Assembly: GCA_947626915.1 (NCBI GenBank)
Contig: CANQUA010000032.1
Coordinates: forward strand, 1 to 36,972
Reading direction: 5' to 3'
Length of the DNA stretch: 36,972 nt
From: an uncultured Lachnospiraceae bacterium
Lineage (GTDB): Bacteria > Bacillota > Clostridia > Lachnospirales > Lachnospiraceae
Under the pieces are notes generated by a model. The model was not told where the DNA came from, did not search any database, and was given only the letters and a program-made list of their open reading frames with translations. A program made the translations under genes and the position numbers. This document shows positions 1 through 7,327 of this stretch, in pieces (position 1 is the stretch's first letter; each line of letters opens with the position of its first letter).

Positions 1-73
1 ATGTTGAACCGCCGTATGCCGAACGGCATGTACTGGTGGTGTGAGAGGGCGGAGAGAATCCGCCCTACTCGAT
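1..73 (+). mobile_element. Group II intron 3' end (domains V and VI)
   Basis: The first 73 bases fold like the end of a bacterial group II intron. Domain V is a stem (about 8-20 with 25-40) closed by a GAAC tetraloop at 21-24, with the usual dinucleotide bulge on the 3' strand. Domain VI is a perfect 7-bp stem (47-53 with 59-65), followed by CTACTCGAT; A67 is a plausible branch-point adenosine. Compared with the Firmicutes domain V sequences I remember, there is one extra T near position 34, which may mark decay. The rest of the intron and any maturase gene would lie upstream of the window, so intactness cannot be judged. The exact 3' splice boundary (around 73) is inferred. Confidence 0.7.
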
Positions 74-109
74 TTGCTGTGCTGATGACCAAAACCGGAG
101 AGCGACTGC

Positions 110-147
110 CCTGGCATGCGCAGTTTTTGAGAAGTGCGCACGCCAGG
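110..147. other. Strong inverted repeat downstream of the DHH gene
   Basis: A 13-bp stem with one G-T pair (110-122 with 135-147) encloses a 12-nt loop. It lies about 50 bp beyond the stop codon of the minus-strand operon, so it could end or stabilise that transcript. Neither strand has a good T tract after it, so a classical intrinsic terminator is not supported. The rest of 74-195 shows nothing recognisable. Confidence 0.5.
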
Positions 148-195
148 TGACAGGCACCGGAAATCAGCCGCCCCAGGTTACGCGGCCTATGCGGT

Positions 196-1779
196 TTATG
201 GCTCTTCGCAGGGACCGTAAAGGATATCGAATACGTGCGCCTTTACGATATAAACGTCGTCGGGGTTCTCGTAGACTGCCGCCAGCCAGTCTCCGGCTTC
301 TCCCAGCATGTATTTGTCTTTCCCGGCAGGAGTGAACAGCTTGACGCGCCGGGTGAGCTGCCGGGCGTAAATGGAACCGCTGTCTTTGGAACGGCAGGCC
401 CTGGCCAACGGAAGGACCTGTCTGGATTCGCCGGTCACCAGATCGAACACCTTGGGATCGTATTCGCGGTGTTCGTCGCTGCCTGAAAACGTATAGGGCT
501 GATCGAGAATATCGTATTTGTGTTCAAAGGTTTCTTTGTCGATCGCATAGATCTCTTCTTCGGCGCCGATCATGATATAGCTGTCTTCGCTGGTTTTGGA
601 CTCGCGTTCTCCCTCCAGCATACGGAGCAGGATGCCGGTACCGGCCGGGAACAGGTCCGTGGAGGGGACGAAGCCGATCTGAACCGGTTTTTTCTGATAA
701 ACCTTTTCTGATGTCATATTTAGGTTACAGGTTGTACTATCCAGAATCAGAGTTTCTTTGAAATAATCGTTCATGCAGGCGGTCAGAACATGGCTGAACG
801 CTTTGCCGGGCCGGTCAGGCAGTTCTTCACCGGTCAGTTCCCGGTAGGCGAGGGCCAGGCTGTCTCCTTTCAGGTAGCCGCCGGCTTTGCGCTGGTGCCC
901 GCCGCCTTTGCCTAATTTCCTGTCCTTGGCGATGTAGAGGGCCAGTTCATCCGCGCGGATCTCCTTGATGCAGCTGCGGACGGAGAATTTGGCGCCGCCG
1001 CCCAGTACGCAGAAGACGATGCAGGCGTCTACCACATCCACTTCCACCAGCAGATCGCTGATGATGCCCAGGATATTGGGATCGCAGGATTCTGCTTCTG
1101 CGATGGCATAGCCGTAGTCCTCGTGAAAATCGTAATTGGCCAGTGCGCGGCTGACGATTCCCAGTTCCTTCCGGGACAGATTGGAATTCTGCAGCAGGGT
1201 GACGCTGCTTTGACTGATTTTCAGGGTGTCCCGCACTTCCTTGTCCAGAGGATGGGAGATCTCCTGGAAGCGGCCGGTATCCATATAGAGACCGTAATAA
1301 AGAGCCGTCGCCAGCTTCTGGTTTTCGTTGACCGGATAACCGGCGTCTGTCAGAAGCTGCCACAGAACCGTGGAGCAGGAGCCGTAATTGCTCTGGATCA
1401 GCGTCATTTCCGGCGCGGGAGCGTGGGGAAGTTTGGAGATCCTGCGCAGGTCTGCTTCGTGGTGATCGATGATGGCGGCAGCGCGCCAGGAAAAGGACGT
1501 CACATTGCCCTCTCCCGGCTGGCAGTCTACGGTAATCAGCAGATCCGGCTCTTCAAGTTCGGCTGCATATTCCAGATTGAAAGGCTGCAGATATTCGACG
1601 AGACGCTTCAGATTGCTTTTCTGAATCGGGTTTCGGCCGCCGTAAACGGTGCGGGGCGTTTTGCCCTGCTCAGTCAGCCAGACGGAGAGGGCGTAACTGC
1701 TGGCGATCGCGTCGGCGTCCGGGTCGTCGTGGCATTGGATCACAATATTCTCGTAAGGCAGAAGGTCCTGGAGTTTCAT
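196..1779 (-). CDS. DHH/DHHA1 phosphoesterase with C-terminal extension
   Basis: Predicted Mn-dependent phosphoesterase of the DHH superfamily (NrnA/GdpP-type core), a family that cleaves short RNAs, pAp or cyclic dinucleotides. Visible motifs: H17-DDPDAD-23 (motif I), D85 in TVD (motif II), D105-H106-H107 (motif III), YMDTGRF with D167 (motif IV), and a GGGH motif near 293 typical of DHHA1. The protein is 527 aa, whereas NrnA-like enzymes are about 320 aa. The extra ~190 residues end in a GDWLA...DVYIV...F...Y module (about 490-523) whose function I do not know. The ATG at 1779 has GGAGG ten bases upstream and overlaps the preceding RyR gene by 4 bp, so the two are probably translationally coupled. 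Substrate is unknown; an off-switch role for a nucleotide messenger is inferred from context only. Confidence 0.85.
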   Translation of the reverse strand: MKLQDLLPYENIVIQCHDDPDADAIASSYALSVWLTEQGKTPRTVYGGRNPIQKSNLKRLVEYLQPFNLEYAAELEEPDLLITVDCQPGEGNVTSFSWRAAAIIDHHEADLRRISKLPHAPAPEMTLIQSNYGSCSTVLWQLLTDAGYPVNENQKLATALYYGLYMDTGRFQEISHPLDKEVRDTLKISQSSVTLLQNSNLSRKELGIVSRALANYDFHEDYGYAIAEAESCDPNILGIISDLLVEVDVVDACIVFCVLGGGAKFSVRSCIKEIRADELALYIAKDRKLGKGGGHQRKAGGYLKGDSLALAYRELTGEELPDRPGKAFSHVLTACMNDYFKETLILDSTTCNLNMTSEKVYQKKPVQIGFVPSTDLFPAGTGILLRMLEGERESKTSEDSYIMIGAEEEIYAIDKETFEHKYDILDQPYTFSGSDEHREYDPKVFDLVTGESRQVLPLARACRSKDSGSIYARQLTRRVKLFTPAGKDKYMLGEAGDWLAAVYENPDDVYIVKAHVFDILYGPCEEP

Positions 1780-2078
1780 TTTTGGGTTTCCTCCTTTGGC
1801 GTAATGGTATAACCGAGCTTCAGGATCAGGCGGATGGTTTCCAGCGCCGTATTGCGGTCGTATTCCTGCTCGCTGTCGGGCAGTTCCTCGTAAGGGATCA
1901 GGCAGGGGGTGGTCTTTTCCAGGTCGTTCCGGACCGGTCCGTAGACCCAGCCTTCCCGAATCCGCCCCGCGGACCAGTTTTCATGGACGTTGAGGGCCAG
2001 TTTTTCGGTCAGTTCCAGAAGCTCTTCCGGCAGCTTGACGCCGCTGGTGTCGATGGGATGAGGCACATATTCTTTCAT
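1776..2078 (-). CDS. RyR-domain protein, stand-alone
   Basis: A 100-aa protein that is almost entirely one RyR domain (the repeat first named in ryanodine receptors). Diagnostic features in order: PHPIDTSGVKLP near the N-terminus, LALNVHENWSAGRI with the conserved N-x-H-E-x-W, GWVYGP, then LIPYEELP and a C-terminal helix ending LGYTI. Prokaryotic RyR domains are believed to bind small ligands, possibly nucleotide-related, and recur in predicted conflict or sensing proteins; the ligand here is unknown. It sits between the large nuclease-like gene and the DHH gene with 4-bp overlaps on both sides. The start has GGAGG eight bases upstream. No membrane segment or catalytic motif is visible. Confidence 0.88.
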   Translation of the reverse strand: MKEYVPHPIDTSGVKLPEELLELTEKLALNVHENWSAGRIREGWVYGPVRNDLEKTTPCLIPYEELPDSEQEYDRNTALETIRLILKLGYTITPKEETQK

Positions 2079-5053
2079 TTCTCAGATTCCTCCATGATCT
2101 GTTTTAATTTTTTCCCAATATTGCGGATATCTTCTTCGCCGGAGATCGTGATGATGTTCATCAGGCGTCCTCTGGCTTTCTGCATGTTATTATTATCCTG
2201 ATAGCTGGTCTTGACGCCGTATGTATTGGCGATCAGCACTTTCTTGACGCCGATGCCGAACCGGCCGGCCAGGCTGTCCAGCTTGTAGTAGAAATTCTGG
2301 TCCAGTTCCAGCCGGGCCTTACATTCGATAATCATGGACCGGAACCCTTTGGTCATGACGCAGTCCAGTTCGTTCCTTACGCCTCCCGCTTCCCATTTGA
2401 ATTCGTAACCGCATAGGATATCGTCGAAATAGCCCAGTTTACAGGCCTCGAAATAGGTGTAAACCTCCAGAATTTCACCCGCTTTTGTCAATAGGTTACG
2501 CATTTTCACGGAAGGGTACCGCAGGGAAACCGCGTCTCCGTCGATCTGAAGCTCCGTGATGAAGCCCTTGGCCTGGAGTCCGTTCAGCAGCCTGCGGTAT
2601 TCATTCATGCGGTAAAACCGGGTGTTTAGCGGCAGATTGCGGACGGTGAAGCAGTCCGGGTCTCCCCGGCGTTCGAAATCTTCTCCCAGCGTACCGCACA
2701 GATTGTTCCAGCATCCCACGGCCGCAGAGAAGCTGAGACCGACCGCGTCCCCGGTGTAAATGCGCCAGAGGTCCTGGTATTCCGCGGCAAAGTCGGGATA
2801 ATGGAACCGGCAGTCTTCCGCATTCATCAGAGAGAACATGTCCTCTACCCGCATATAGGAATGGTCGTGGATATAATGCAGGTAGCTGCACCGGCTGTCG
2901 TGGTGGAAAAGGCGGCCGGCAGCGTCAAATTCGAAATAAGGGAAGCGTTCCGCCATCATTCCGACAAAGGCTGCGTTGGCGCGGCTGGCGGCGAACAGAG
3001 GATTCGTCCCGTCAAAAAGCTGGACGCCCTGCTCGGAAAGCTTCCTGGCGAGAAGCGGCAGGGGTTCTTCTCCGCCGTCCCAGTCCAGGATCTCAAAGGA
3101 TAAGGGAAGCTGGCGGGTCAGTTCGTTCAGTTTGTCGGTCAGGTCTTTCCGTCTCTTCGCTTCCTGCCTGGGATTTCCGGACGCATTGCCCGAAAACAGA
3201 AGCAGCAGATGCAGGCGGCAGCGGATCCGCCGGGAATCGAAGTAACCGCCCAGGGCCAGCAGTTTCCGCCGCAGCAGTCCCAGGTCGGAGCGGCGGTCGA
3301 AACAGTAGAGGTAGGTGATCCGGCCCGGATGCAGCACCGTGGCGGAAGCGGTGTTTCGGAAAACGATATCGCTGCCGCCGTCCCTGTCCTGGGCCAGGTC
3401 GAGGGCCATGGCCAGATGGGGAGACTCGCGCCGCGTGAGAATGAAGGGGATCTGCCGCACCAGGATCACGTCCAGATTTTTGTAGTCCCGGTAGAGGCTG
3501 GATTCGACCGCCGGGAAAAAATCCAGCCGGATCCTGCGGATGCTTTCGCGGATCCTGGCCCGGGCGGTTTCGCCCAGTTGTTCATCGTTTTCTGCCGCCG
3601 AAAGCAGCAGCTCCTCGCAGCGGCTGTATTGGCGGGAATATCCGCTCTCTTCATCCAGGATATTTTTCAGGCACAGACAGAAGCGCCGGTATTCCAGAAG
3701 CGTCGGTTCTCCTGCGCCGGAAAGCAGTTCCGCCAGCCGGGCGGGTTCGCCGTTTTCCATGGGGCGGGCGGACCGGAATTCCAGGGTATAACGGCGGAAG
3801 CGGCGGTGCAGTTCCAGGGACATGCGGTCCAGCGGGTCCAGCGCCGCGTCGGCCGCGCAGGGAGAATTCCAGGCAGCGTAATGGTTCCGGGTGTAGGCGT
3901 CTTCAAGGAGGGGCGCGTCCTCGCTGCCGAAGCAGATGCAGGGGTGAAGTTTCAGGACCGGATCGTTTACGCGGCCGGTCTTGATGCAATGGTCATAGTC
4001 CGTAAGGGGCCGCCAGCCCGACGTGACTTTCTCCAGAACCCAGCGCCGGTGTTCCAGAGCGGCCATCTGCCGAAGGACGCCCGGATCGCGCTGCAGCGCC
4101 TGTTCGAACCGTTCCGCTGCGGAGTCCAGACGTTCCCAGGTGTCGCCGGCTGATTCCGCCGTTTGGAGCAGGATGCCGAAGCTGGACAGCTTGTAGGGGA
4201 GCGACAGGGCGTAGGAGATGGAAGAAAGCCGGTTATAGGGAATCGCGAAGGTTTTCCGTGCGTTTTCCGGATCCAGGTTGCCCCCGCCCATCCAGAGCAA
4301 ATGGGTACAGAAAGCCATACGTTCCAGCTGGGGGTTGCCGCTCATTTGCTCCTGACCGGTACAGACCGGAACCGGACGGCACAGAGATCCGCCGTTTTCC
4401 GGCTCCGGCGCAGGCAGCCCATGGGAAATGGGCCCGCCAGAGAAATGCGGATCCATGTCCTGACCGGCCGTTTCTTCCGGTGAAAGGATCAGATAGTTGA
4501 CGCAGCAGCGGTTGTCTAAAAGCGCGGCGGTTTCGGAGAAAAGCGCGGCCAGTTCGCGGCCGAAGCGTCCGTCTTCCTCCGACAGAAAAATATAATGGAC
4601 ATGTTCCTGGTCAAGGGCTGTCAAAAGGATCTCTTCCGCGATGGCCTGATTGTGTTCCGGGAGGCCGGGACGAAAACTGTGTTCCGGTCCGGGGATTGCC
4701 AGAAATGTCAGGAACGCGTACGGCAGGTCCGGCGATCCGGCCATGGAACCGTTTACATCCACAAATTGCTCCAGGGCCGGCCGGTCAGCCAGGTAGGTCT
4801 GCCGGTCGCTGTCGGGATCCTGCGAAAAAACGGCGATATGGAGACTGTGCCCCCGCATTTGTCCGGCCTGCAGGCACAGGTCGATGAACTGCGCGGCGTA
4901 AGGATCAAAGCCGATCACCATAACATTCAGATTTTGTTCCCCCTCCGGAATCCAGAGGTACAGCGGATTTTCGTACAGCAGCCTCTGCATGGCGGCTGTA
5001 ACCTGTATCATCCGCATATCGTCTGTAACCTGCGAAGGTGTAGTAGGTTTCAT
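2075..5053 (-). CDS. Rossmann/RyR/CARF-like protein with Card1-type PD-(D/E)xK nuclease end
   Basis: A 992-aa multidomain protein. Residues ~43-190 look Rossmann-like: beta strand VMVIGFD followed by a helix, then LHIAVFS and YIFLSEEDGRFG. Residues ~325-375 look RyR-like, with LEHRRW, GWRPLTDYD and LHPC. The middle (~535-735) has strand-rich segments and a DGTNPLFAASRANAAF stretch at ~678, placed like the TGGTK segment of DUF1887/Card1 CARF domains. The end (~865-960) has a PD-(D/E)xK signature: E near 866, NELD with D897, and IIECK with E910 and K912. Card1/Can2 proteins are cyclic-oligoadenylate-activated nucleases of type III CRISPR systems; no CRISPR array or cas gene is in this window. 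The nuclease end is the firmest call, the CARF-like middle the least sure. The start has GGGGAGG just upstream. First gene of the three-gene operon. Confidence 0.75.
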   Translation of the reverse strand: MKPTTPSQVTDDMRMIQVTAAMQRLLYENPLYLWIPEGEQNLNVMVIGFDPYAAQFIDLCLQAGQMRGHSLHIAVFSQDPDSDRQTYLADRPALEQFVDVNGSMAGSPDLPYAFLTFLAIPGPEHSFRPGLPEHNQAIAEEILLTALDQEHVHYIFLSEEDGRFGRELAALFSETAALLDNRCCVNYLILSPEETAGQDMDPHFSGGPISHGLPAPEPENGGSLCRPVPVCTGQEQMSGNPQLERMAFCTHLLWMGGGNLDPENARKTFAIPYNRLSSISYALSLPYKLSSFGILLQTAESAGDTWERLDSAAERFEQALQRDPGVLRQMAALEHRRWVLEKVTSGWRPLTDYDHCIKTGRVNDPVLKLHPCICFGSEDAPLLEDAYTRNHYAAWNSPCAADAALDPLDRMSLELHRRFRRYTLEFRSARPMENGEPARLAELLSGAGEPTLLEYRRFCLCLKNILDEESGYSRQYSRCEELLLSAAENDEQLGETARARIRESIRRIRLDFFPAVESSLYRDYKNLDVILVRQIPFILTRRESPHLAMALDLAQDRDGGSDIVFRNTASATVLHPGRITYLYCFDRRSDLGLLRRKLLALGGYFDSRRIRCRLHLLLLFSGNASGNPRQEAKRRKDLTDKLNELTRQLPLSFEILDWDGGEEPLPLLARKLSEQGVQLFDGTNPLFAASRANAAFVGMMAERFPYFEFDAAGRLFHHDSRCSYLHYIHDHSYMRVEDMFSLMNAEDCRFHYPDFAAEYQDLWRIYTGDAVGLSFSAAVGCWNNLCGTLGEDFERRGDPDCFTVRNLPLNTRFYRMNEYRRLLNGLQAKGFITELQIDGDAVSLRYPSVKMRNLLTKAGEILEVYTYFEACKLGYFDDILCGYEFKWEAGGVRNELDCVMTKGFRSMIIECKARLELDQNFYYKLDSLAGRFGIGVKKVLIANTYGVKTSYQDNNNMQKARGRLMNIITISGEEDIRNIGKKLKQIMEESEK

Positions 5054-5085
5054 GCTCTTCCTCCCCTTTTCAAAGGTATATTGCT

Positions 5086-5114
5086 ATTATAAGAGATAAT
5101 CCGGGGAAAGTCCA
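5086..5114 (-). promoter_or_regulatory. Putative sigma-A promoter for the RyR/nuclease operon
   Basis: On the minus strand a perfect TATAAT (-10, at 5086-5091) is preceded by TGGACT (-35, at 5109-5114) with a 17-bp spacer. It lies about 33 bp upstream of the start codon of the 992-aa protein. The -35 matches the consensus at four of six positions. Confidence 0.5.
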
Positions 5115-5180
5115 CAGGATTCGGCGAATTTTCCCGGCGGCAGGAAGCGCTTTTCTCTGAAAACAGAAGGGCAGGAGAAC

Positions 5181-5302
5181 GCCGGTATTGGCTGCGCAGA
5201 GACGTACAGCGGATCGGCGGCGTATTGAAAAGAGTGCGCCGGTATTTGCTGCAGGGAAGCATACAGCGATCCGGCGCTTATTGAAAGAGTCTGCCGGCGA
5301 TT
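5181..5302. repeat. Imperfect 57-bp direct repeat in the divergent spacer
   Basis: Two imperfect copies begin with GCCGGTATT at 5181 and 5238 (57 bp apart) and share the elements GCTGC, TACAGCG and TATTGAAA. A third partial copy (GCCGGCGATT) begins near 5293. The repeats fill most of the 333-bp spacer (5054-5386) between the minus-strand RyR/nuclease operon and spoIIIAA, upstream of both promoters. No convincing gene lies in this spacer. Confidence 0.65.
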
Positions 5303-5331
5303 TCCCGGAACAGGCCGTCGAAGGATTCCAG

Positions 5332-5361
5332 GAATGTTTCCGGCGGGCCGTCACATATACT
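5332..5361 (+). promoter_or_regulatory. Sigma-E-like promoter of the spoIIIA operon
   Basis: GAATGTT at 5332-5338 and CATATACT at 5354-5361 are separated by 15 bp and match the sigma-E pattern (about KMATATT, 14-15 bp, CATACANT) at all but one position each. The predicted start of transcription is a few bases before the AAGGAGGG ribosome site at 5371. In B. subtilis spoIIIA is a sigma-E operon transcribed in the mother cell, so the placement fits. Confidence 0.6.
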
Positions 5362-5386
5362 GTTGGTGACAAGGAGGGAAGTGCAG

Positions 5387-6430
5387 GTGGAGAAACAAGA
5401 CAGGCTGCTGAGAATATTTGCGGAGCGTATCCGAAAGGTGCTGGAGGCGGCGGAATTGGATTTTGAGTCGCTGCAGGAGATCCGGCTGCGGGCGGGCAGG
5501 CCGCTTTTGATTCTGTACGGAAACAGGGAGTATCTGCTGCTGGAAAACGGGCGGCTGGAAGAGCCGGGGCGCGGGCGGCTTCGGGAAAATGGGACGGGTT
5601 CCCCGGTTTGCGCCGTGCGGCCGGAGGAACTGAAGGAAACGCTGGAGTATATCGGAAACCATTCTCTCTACGCGTTTGAGGAGGAGATCCGGCAGGGGTT
5701 TATTACGATCCAGGGGGGCCACCGGATCGGGCTGGCCGGGAAAACGGTAGTGGACGGCGGAGAGGTCCGCACGATGAAATACATATCCTTTTTGAATGTG
5801 CGTCTGGCCCATCAGGTGAGGGGCTGCGCGGATCCGGTGATGCCGTATCTGTATGAAGACGGAAGGGTGCTCCAGACTTTGATCGTATCGCCTCCGCGGT
5901 GCGGTAAGACCACGCTTTTGCGGGACATGATACGGCAGATCTCCGACGGACCGAAGGCCGGGGCGGGAAAGCGGCAGGCCGAAGCAGAGGGAAGCGGACC
6001 TTCGCGGCCGCCCCGGGCTGTCCTGCCCCCTCGCGGCGTCACGGTCGGAATCGTGGACGAGCGTTCGGAGCTGGCGGCCTGTTACCAGGGGATCCCGCAG
6101 AACGACGTGGGGTTCCGCACGGATGTGCTGGACTGCTGCCCCAAAGCGAAAGGCATGATGATGCTGATCCGCACCATGGCCCCGGATGTGATCGCGGTGG
6201 ACGAGATCGGCAGCCGGGAGGATCTGGAGGCCATGGAGTATGTGATGAACTGCGGCTGCCGCCTGCTGGCGACGGTACACGGCAATTCTCTGGCGGATGT
6301 GGAGCAGAAGCCGGTTTTAAGAGAAATGGTGGAAAATCAGATGTTTGAGCGGTATGTGATACTGAGCGGCCGCCAGGGGGCCGGGACCATTGAGGAGATC
6401 CGGGGGAAGGGGGGAGAATTATGTGGCTGA
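5387..6430 (+). CDS. spoIIIAA: Stage III sporulation protein AA (ATPase)
   Basis: Mother-cell ATPase of the SpoIIIA-SpoIIQ complex, related to type II/IV secretion ATPases; it is thought to power the channel that sustains forespore development. Walker A is PPRCGKTT (K174 in this numbering) and Walker B is VIAVDEIGS near residue 271. I chose the GTG at 5387 because AGGAGG ends nine bases upstream; the longer reading from TTG at 5363 has no such site. Length is 347 aa, somewhat above the usual ~310. The excess is mostly a Gly/Ala/Pro/Arg-rich insertion at about 187-217, just after the Walker A helix, which looks like a flexible loop. First gene of the eight-gene operon; it overlaps spoIIIAB by 10 bp. 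Confidence 0.95.
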   Translation: MEKQDRLLRIFAERIRKVLEAAELDFESLQEIRLRAGRPLLILYGNREYLLLENGRLEEPGRGRLRENGTGSPVCAVRPEELKETLEYIGNHSLYAFEEEIRQGFITIQGGHRIGLAGKTVVDGGEVRTMKYISFLNVRLAHQVRGCADPVMPYLYEDGRVLQTLIVSPPRCGKTTLLRDMIRQISDGPKAGAGKRQAEAEGSGPSRPPRAVLPPRGVTVGIVDERSELAACYQGIPQNDVGFRTDVLDCCPKAKGMMMLIRTMAPDVIAVDEIGSREDLEAMEYVMNCGCRLLATVHGNSLADVEQKPVLREMVENQMFERYVILSGRQGAGTIEEIRGKGGELCG

Positions 6431-6942
6431 GGCTGATCGGATGCGCGCTGGTGACGGTATCCTGCAGCGCGCTGGGATTCTGGAAAGCGCGCCAGTGGAA
6501 AGAGCACCGGAAGCTTTTGGAGGATCTGCGCCGGCTGATCTATCTCCTGCGGGGAGAGATCCTGTACGCCCGGTCCCCGCTGGGAGAGGCATTGGAGCGG
6601 GCCGGCTCGAAATCCGGCGGCCCCGCGGCGGTCTGGTTCTGTCAGGTGGCAAAACGCCTGGAGCAGCAGGAAGGCCAGCCTTTTTCCCGGATCTGGCAGC
6701 AGGAACTGGACAAGCAGGCCGGGGCCATGCTTCTGTCGCCGAGAGAGCAGCAGGAGTTAAAGGAGTTTGGGGAGCACCTGGGCTATCTGGATGTGGAGAT
6801 GCAGGAGCGGACCATTGCCCTGTATCTGGAACAACTGGATATGACGATCGGGTTTTACCGGGATCACGAACAGGAGCGGACGCGGATGTGCGCCAGTCTG
6901 GGGATCATGGGCGGGCTGTTTCTGGCGGTGATCCTGTGTTAG
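6421..6942 (+). CDS. spoIIIAB: Stage III sporulation protein AB
   Basis: A 173-aa mother-cell membrane protein of the SpoIIIA complex, distantly related to GspF-type secretion platform proteins. It begins with a hydrophobic segment (about 4-20), continues with a long charged helical region including LRRLIYLLRGEILYARSPLGEAL, typical of the family, and ends with a C-terminal hydrophobic helix (LGIMGGLFLAVILC). The start lies inside the end of spoIIIAA with GGGGGAG just upstream, so coupling with the ATPase gene is likely. Confidence 0.93.
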   Translation: MWLRLIGCALVTVSCSALGFWKARQWKEHRKLLEDLRRLIYLLRGEILYARSPLGEALERAGSKSGGPAAVWFCQVAKRLEQQEGQPFSRIWQQELDKQAGAMLLSPREQQELKEFGEHLGYLDVEMQERTIALYLEQLDMTIGFYRDHEQERTRMCASLGIMGGLFLAVILC

Positions 6943-6972
6943 GGATACCGGATGCGGGGATAGGAGGATGGA

Positions 6973-7167
6973 ATGAGTGTAAATCTGATCTTTCGGATCG
7001 CGGCGGTAGGCATTCTGGTTTCGGTCATCTGCCAGATCTTAAAGCACAGCGGGCGTGATGAGCAGGCGTTTCTGACCAGTCTGGCCGGGCTGGTGCTGGT
7101 CCTGTTCTGGATGGTTCCCTATATTTATGAGTTGTTTGAGACCATACGGGATCTGTTTGCGCTGTAA
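6973..7167 (+). CDS. spoIIIAC: Stage III sporulation protein AC
   Basis: A 64-aa integral membrane protein with two hydrophobic helices separated by the short polar turn KHSGRDEQA, which is characteristic of SpoIIIAC. It is part of the mother-cell SpoIIIA channel. It follows spoIIIAB by 30 bp with GGAGG upstream of the ATG. A 160-bp non-coding gap separates it from spoIIIAD; these two genes are usually nearly adjacent. Confidence 0.95.
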   Translation: MSVNLIFRIAAVGILVSVICQILKHSGRDEQAFLTSLAGLVLVLFWMVPYIYELFETIRDLFAL

Positions 7168-7327
7168 GAAAGGACTCCCGGGCGGCGCTGCTGCGGGACG
7201 CCGGTTTCGGGGAAACGGCCGGGCGGGCGGCTGCGGTGCGCGGGGAACCTGTCGCCGGCCCCATGGTTCCGCGGTACAGAGGGGCGTTTGAAAAGGAAGC
7301 TTTGGAGAAAAGAAAAGGGGGAGCGGC

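Noticed and set aside
3209-4153. Long plus-strand frame opposite the 992-aa protein gene
   Set aside because: Shadow frame of a GC-rich gene; no ribosome site, no recognisable domain, and it lies antisense to a well-supported coding region.
5070-5372. Minus-strand 100-codon frame in the spoIIIAA upstream spacer
   Set aside because: Covers the 57-bp repeats, overlaps both promoters, and has no ribosome site; the in-frame repeat (57 = 19 codons) keeps it open by chance.
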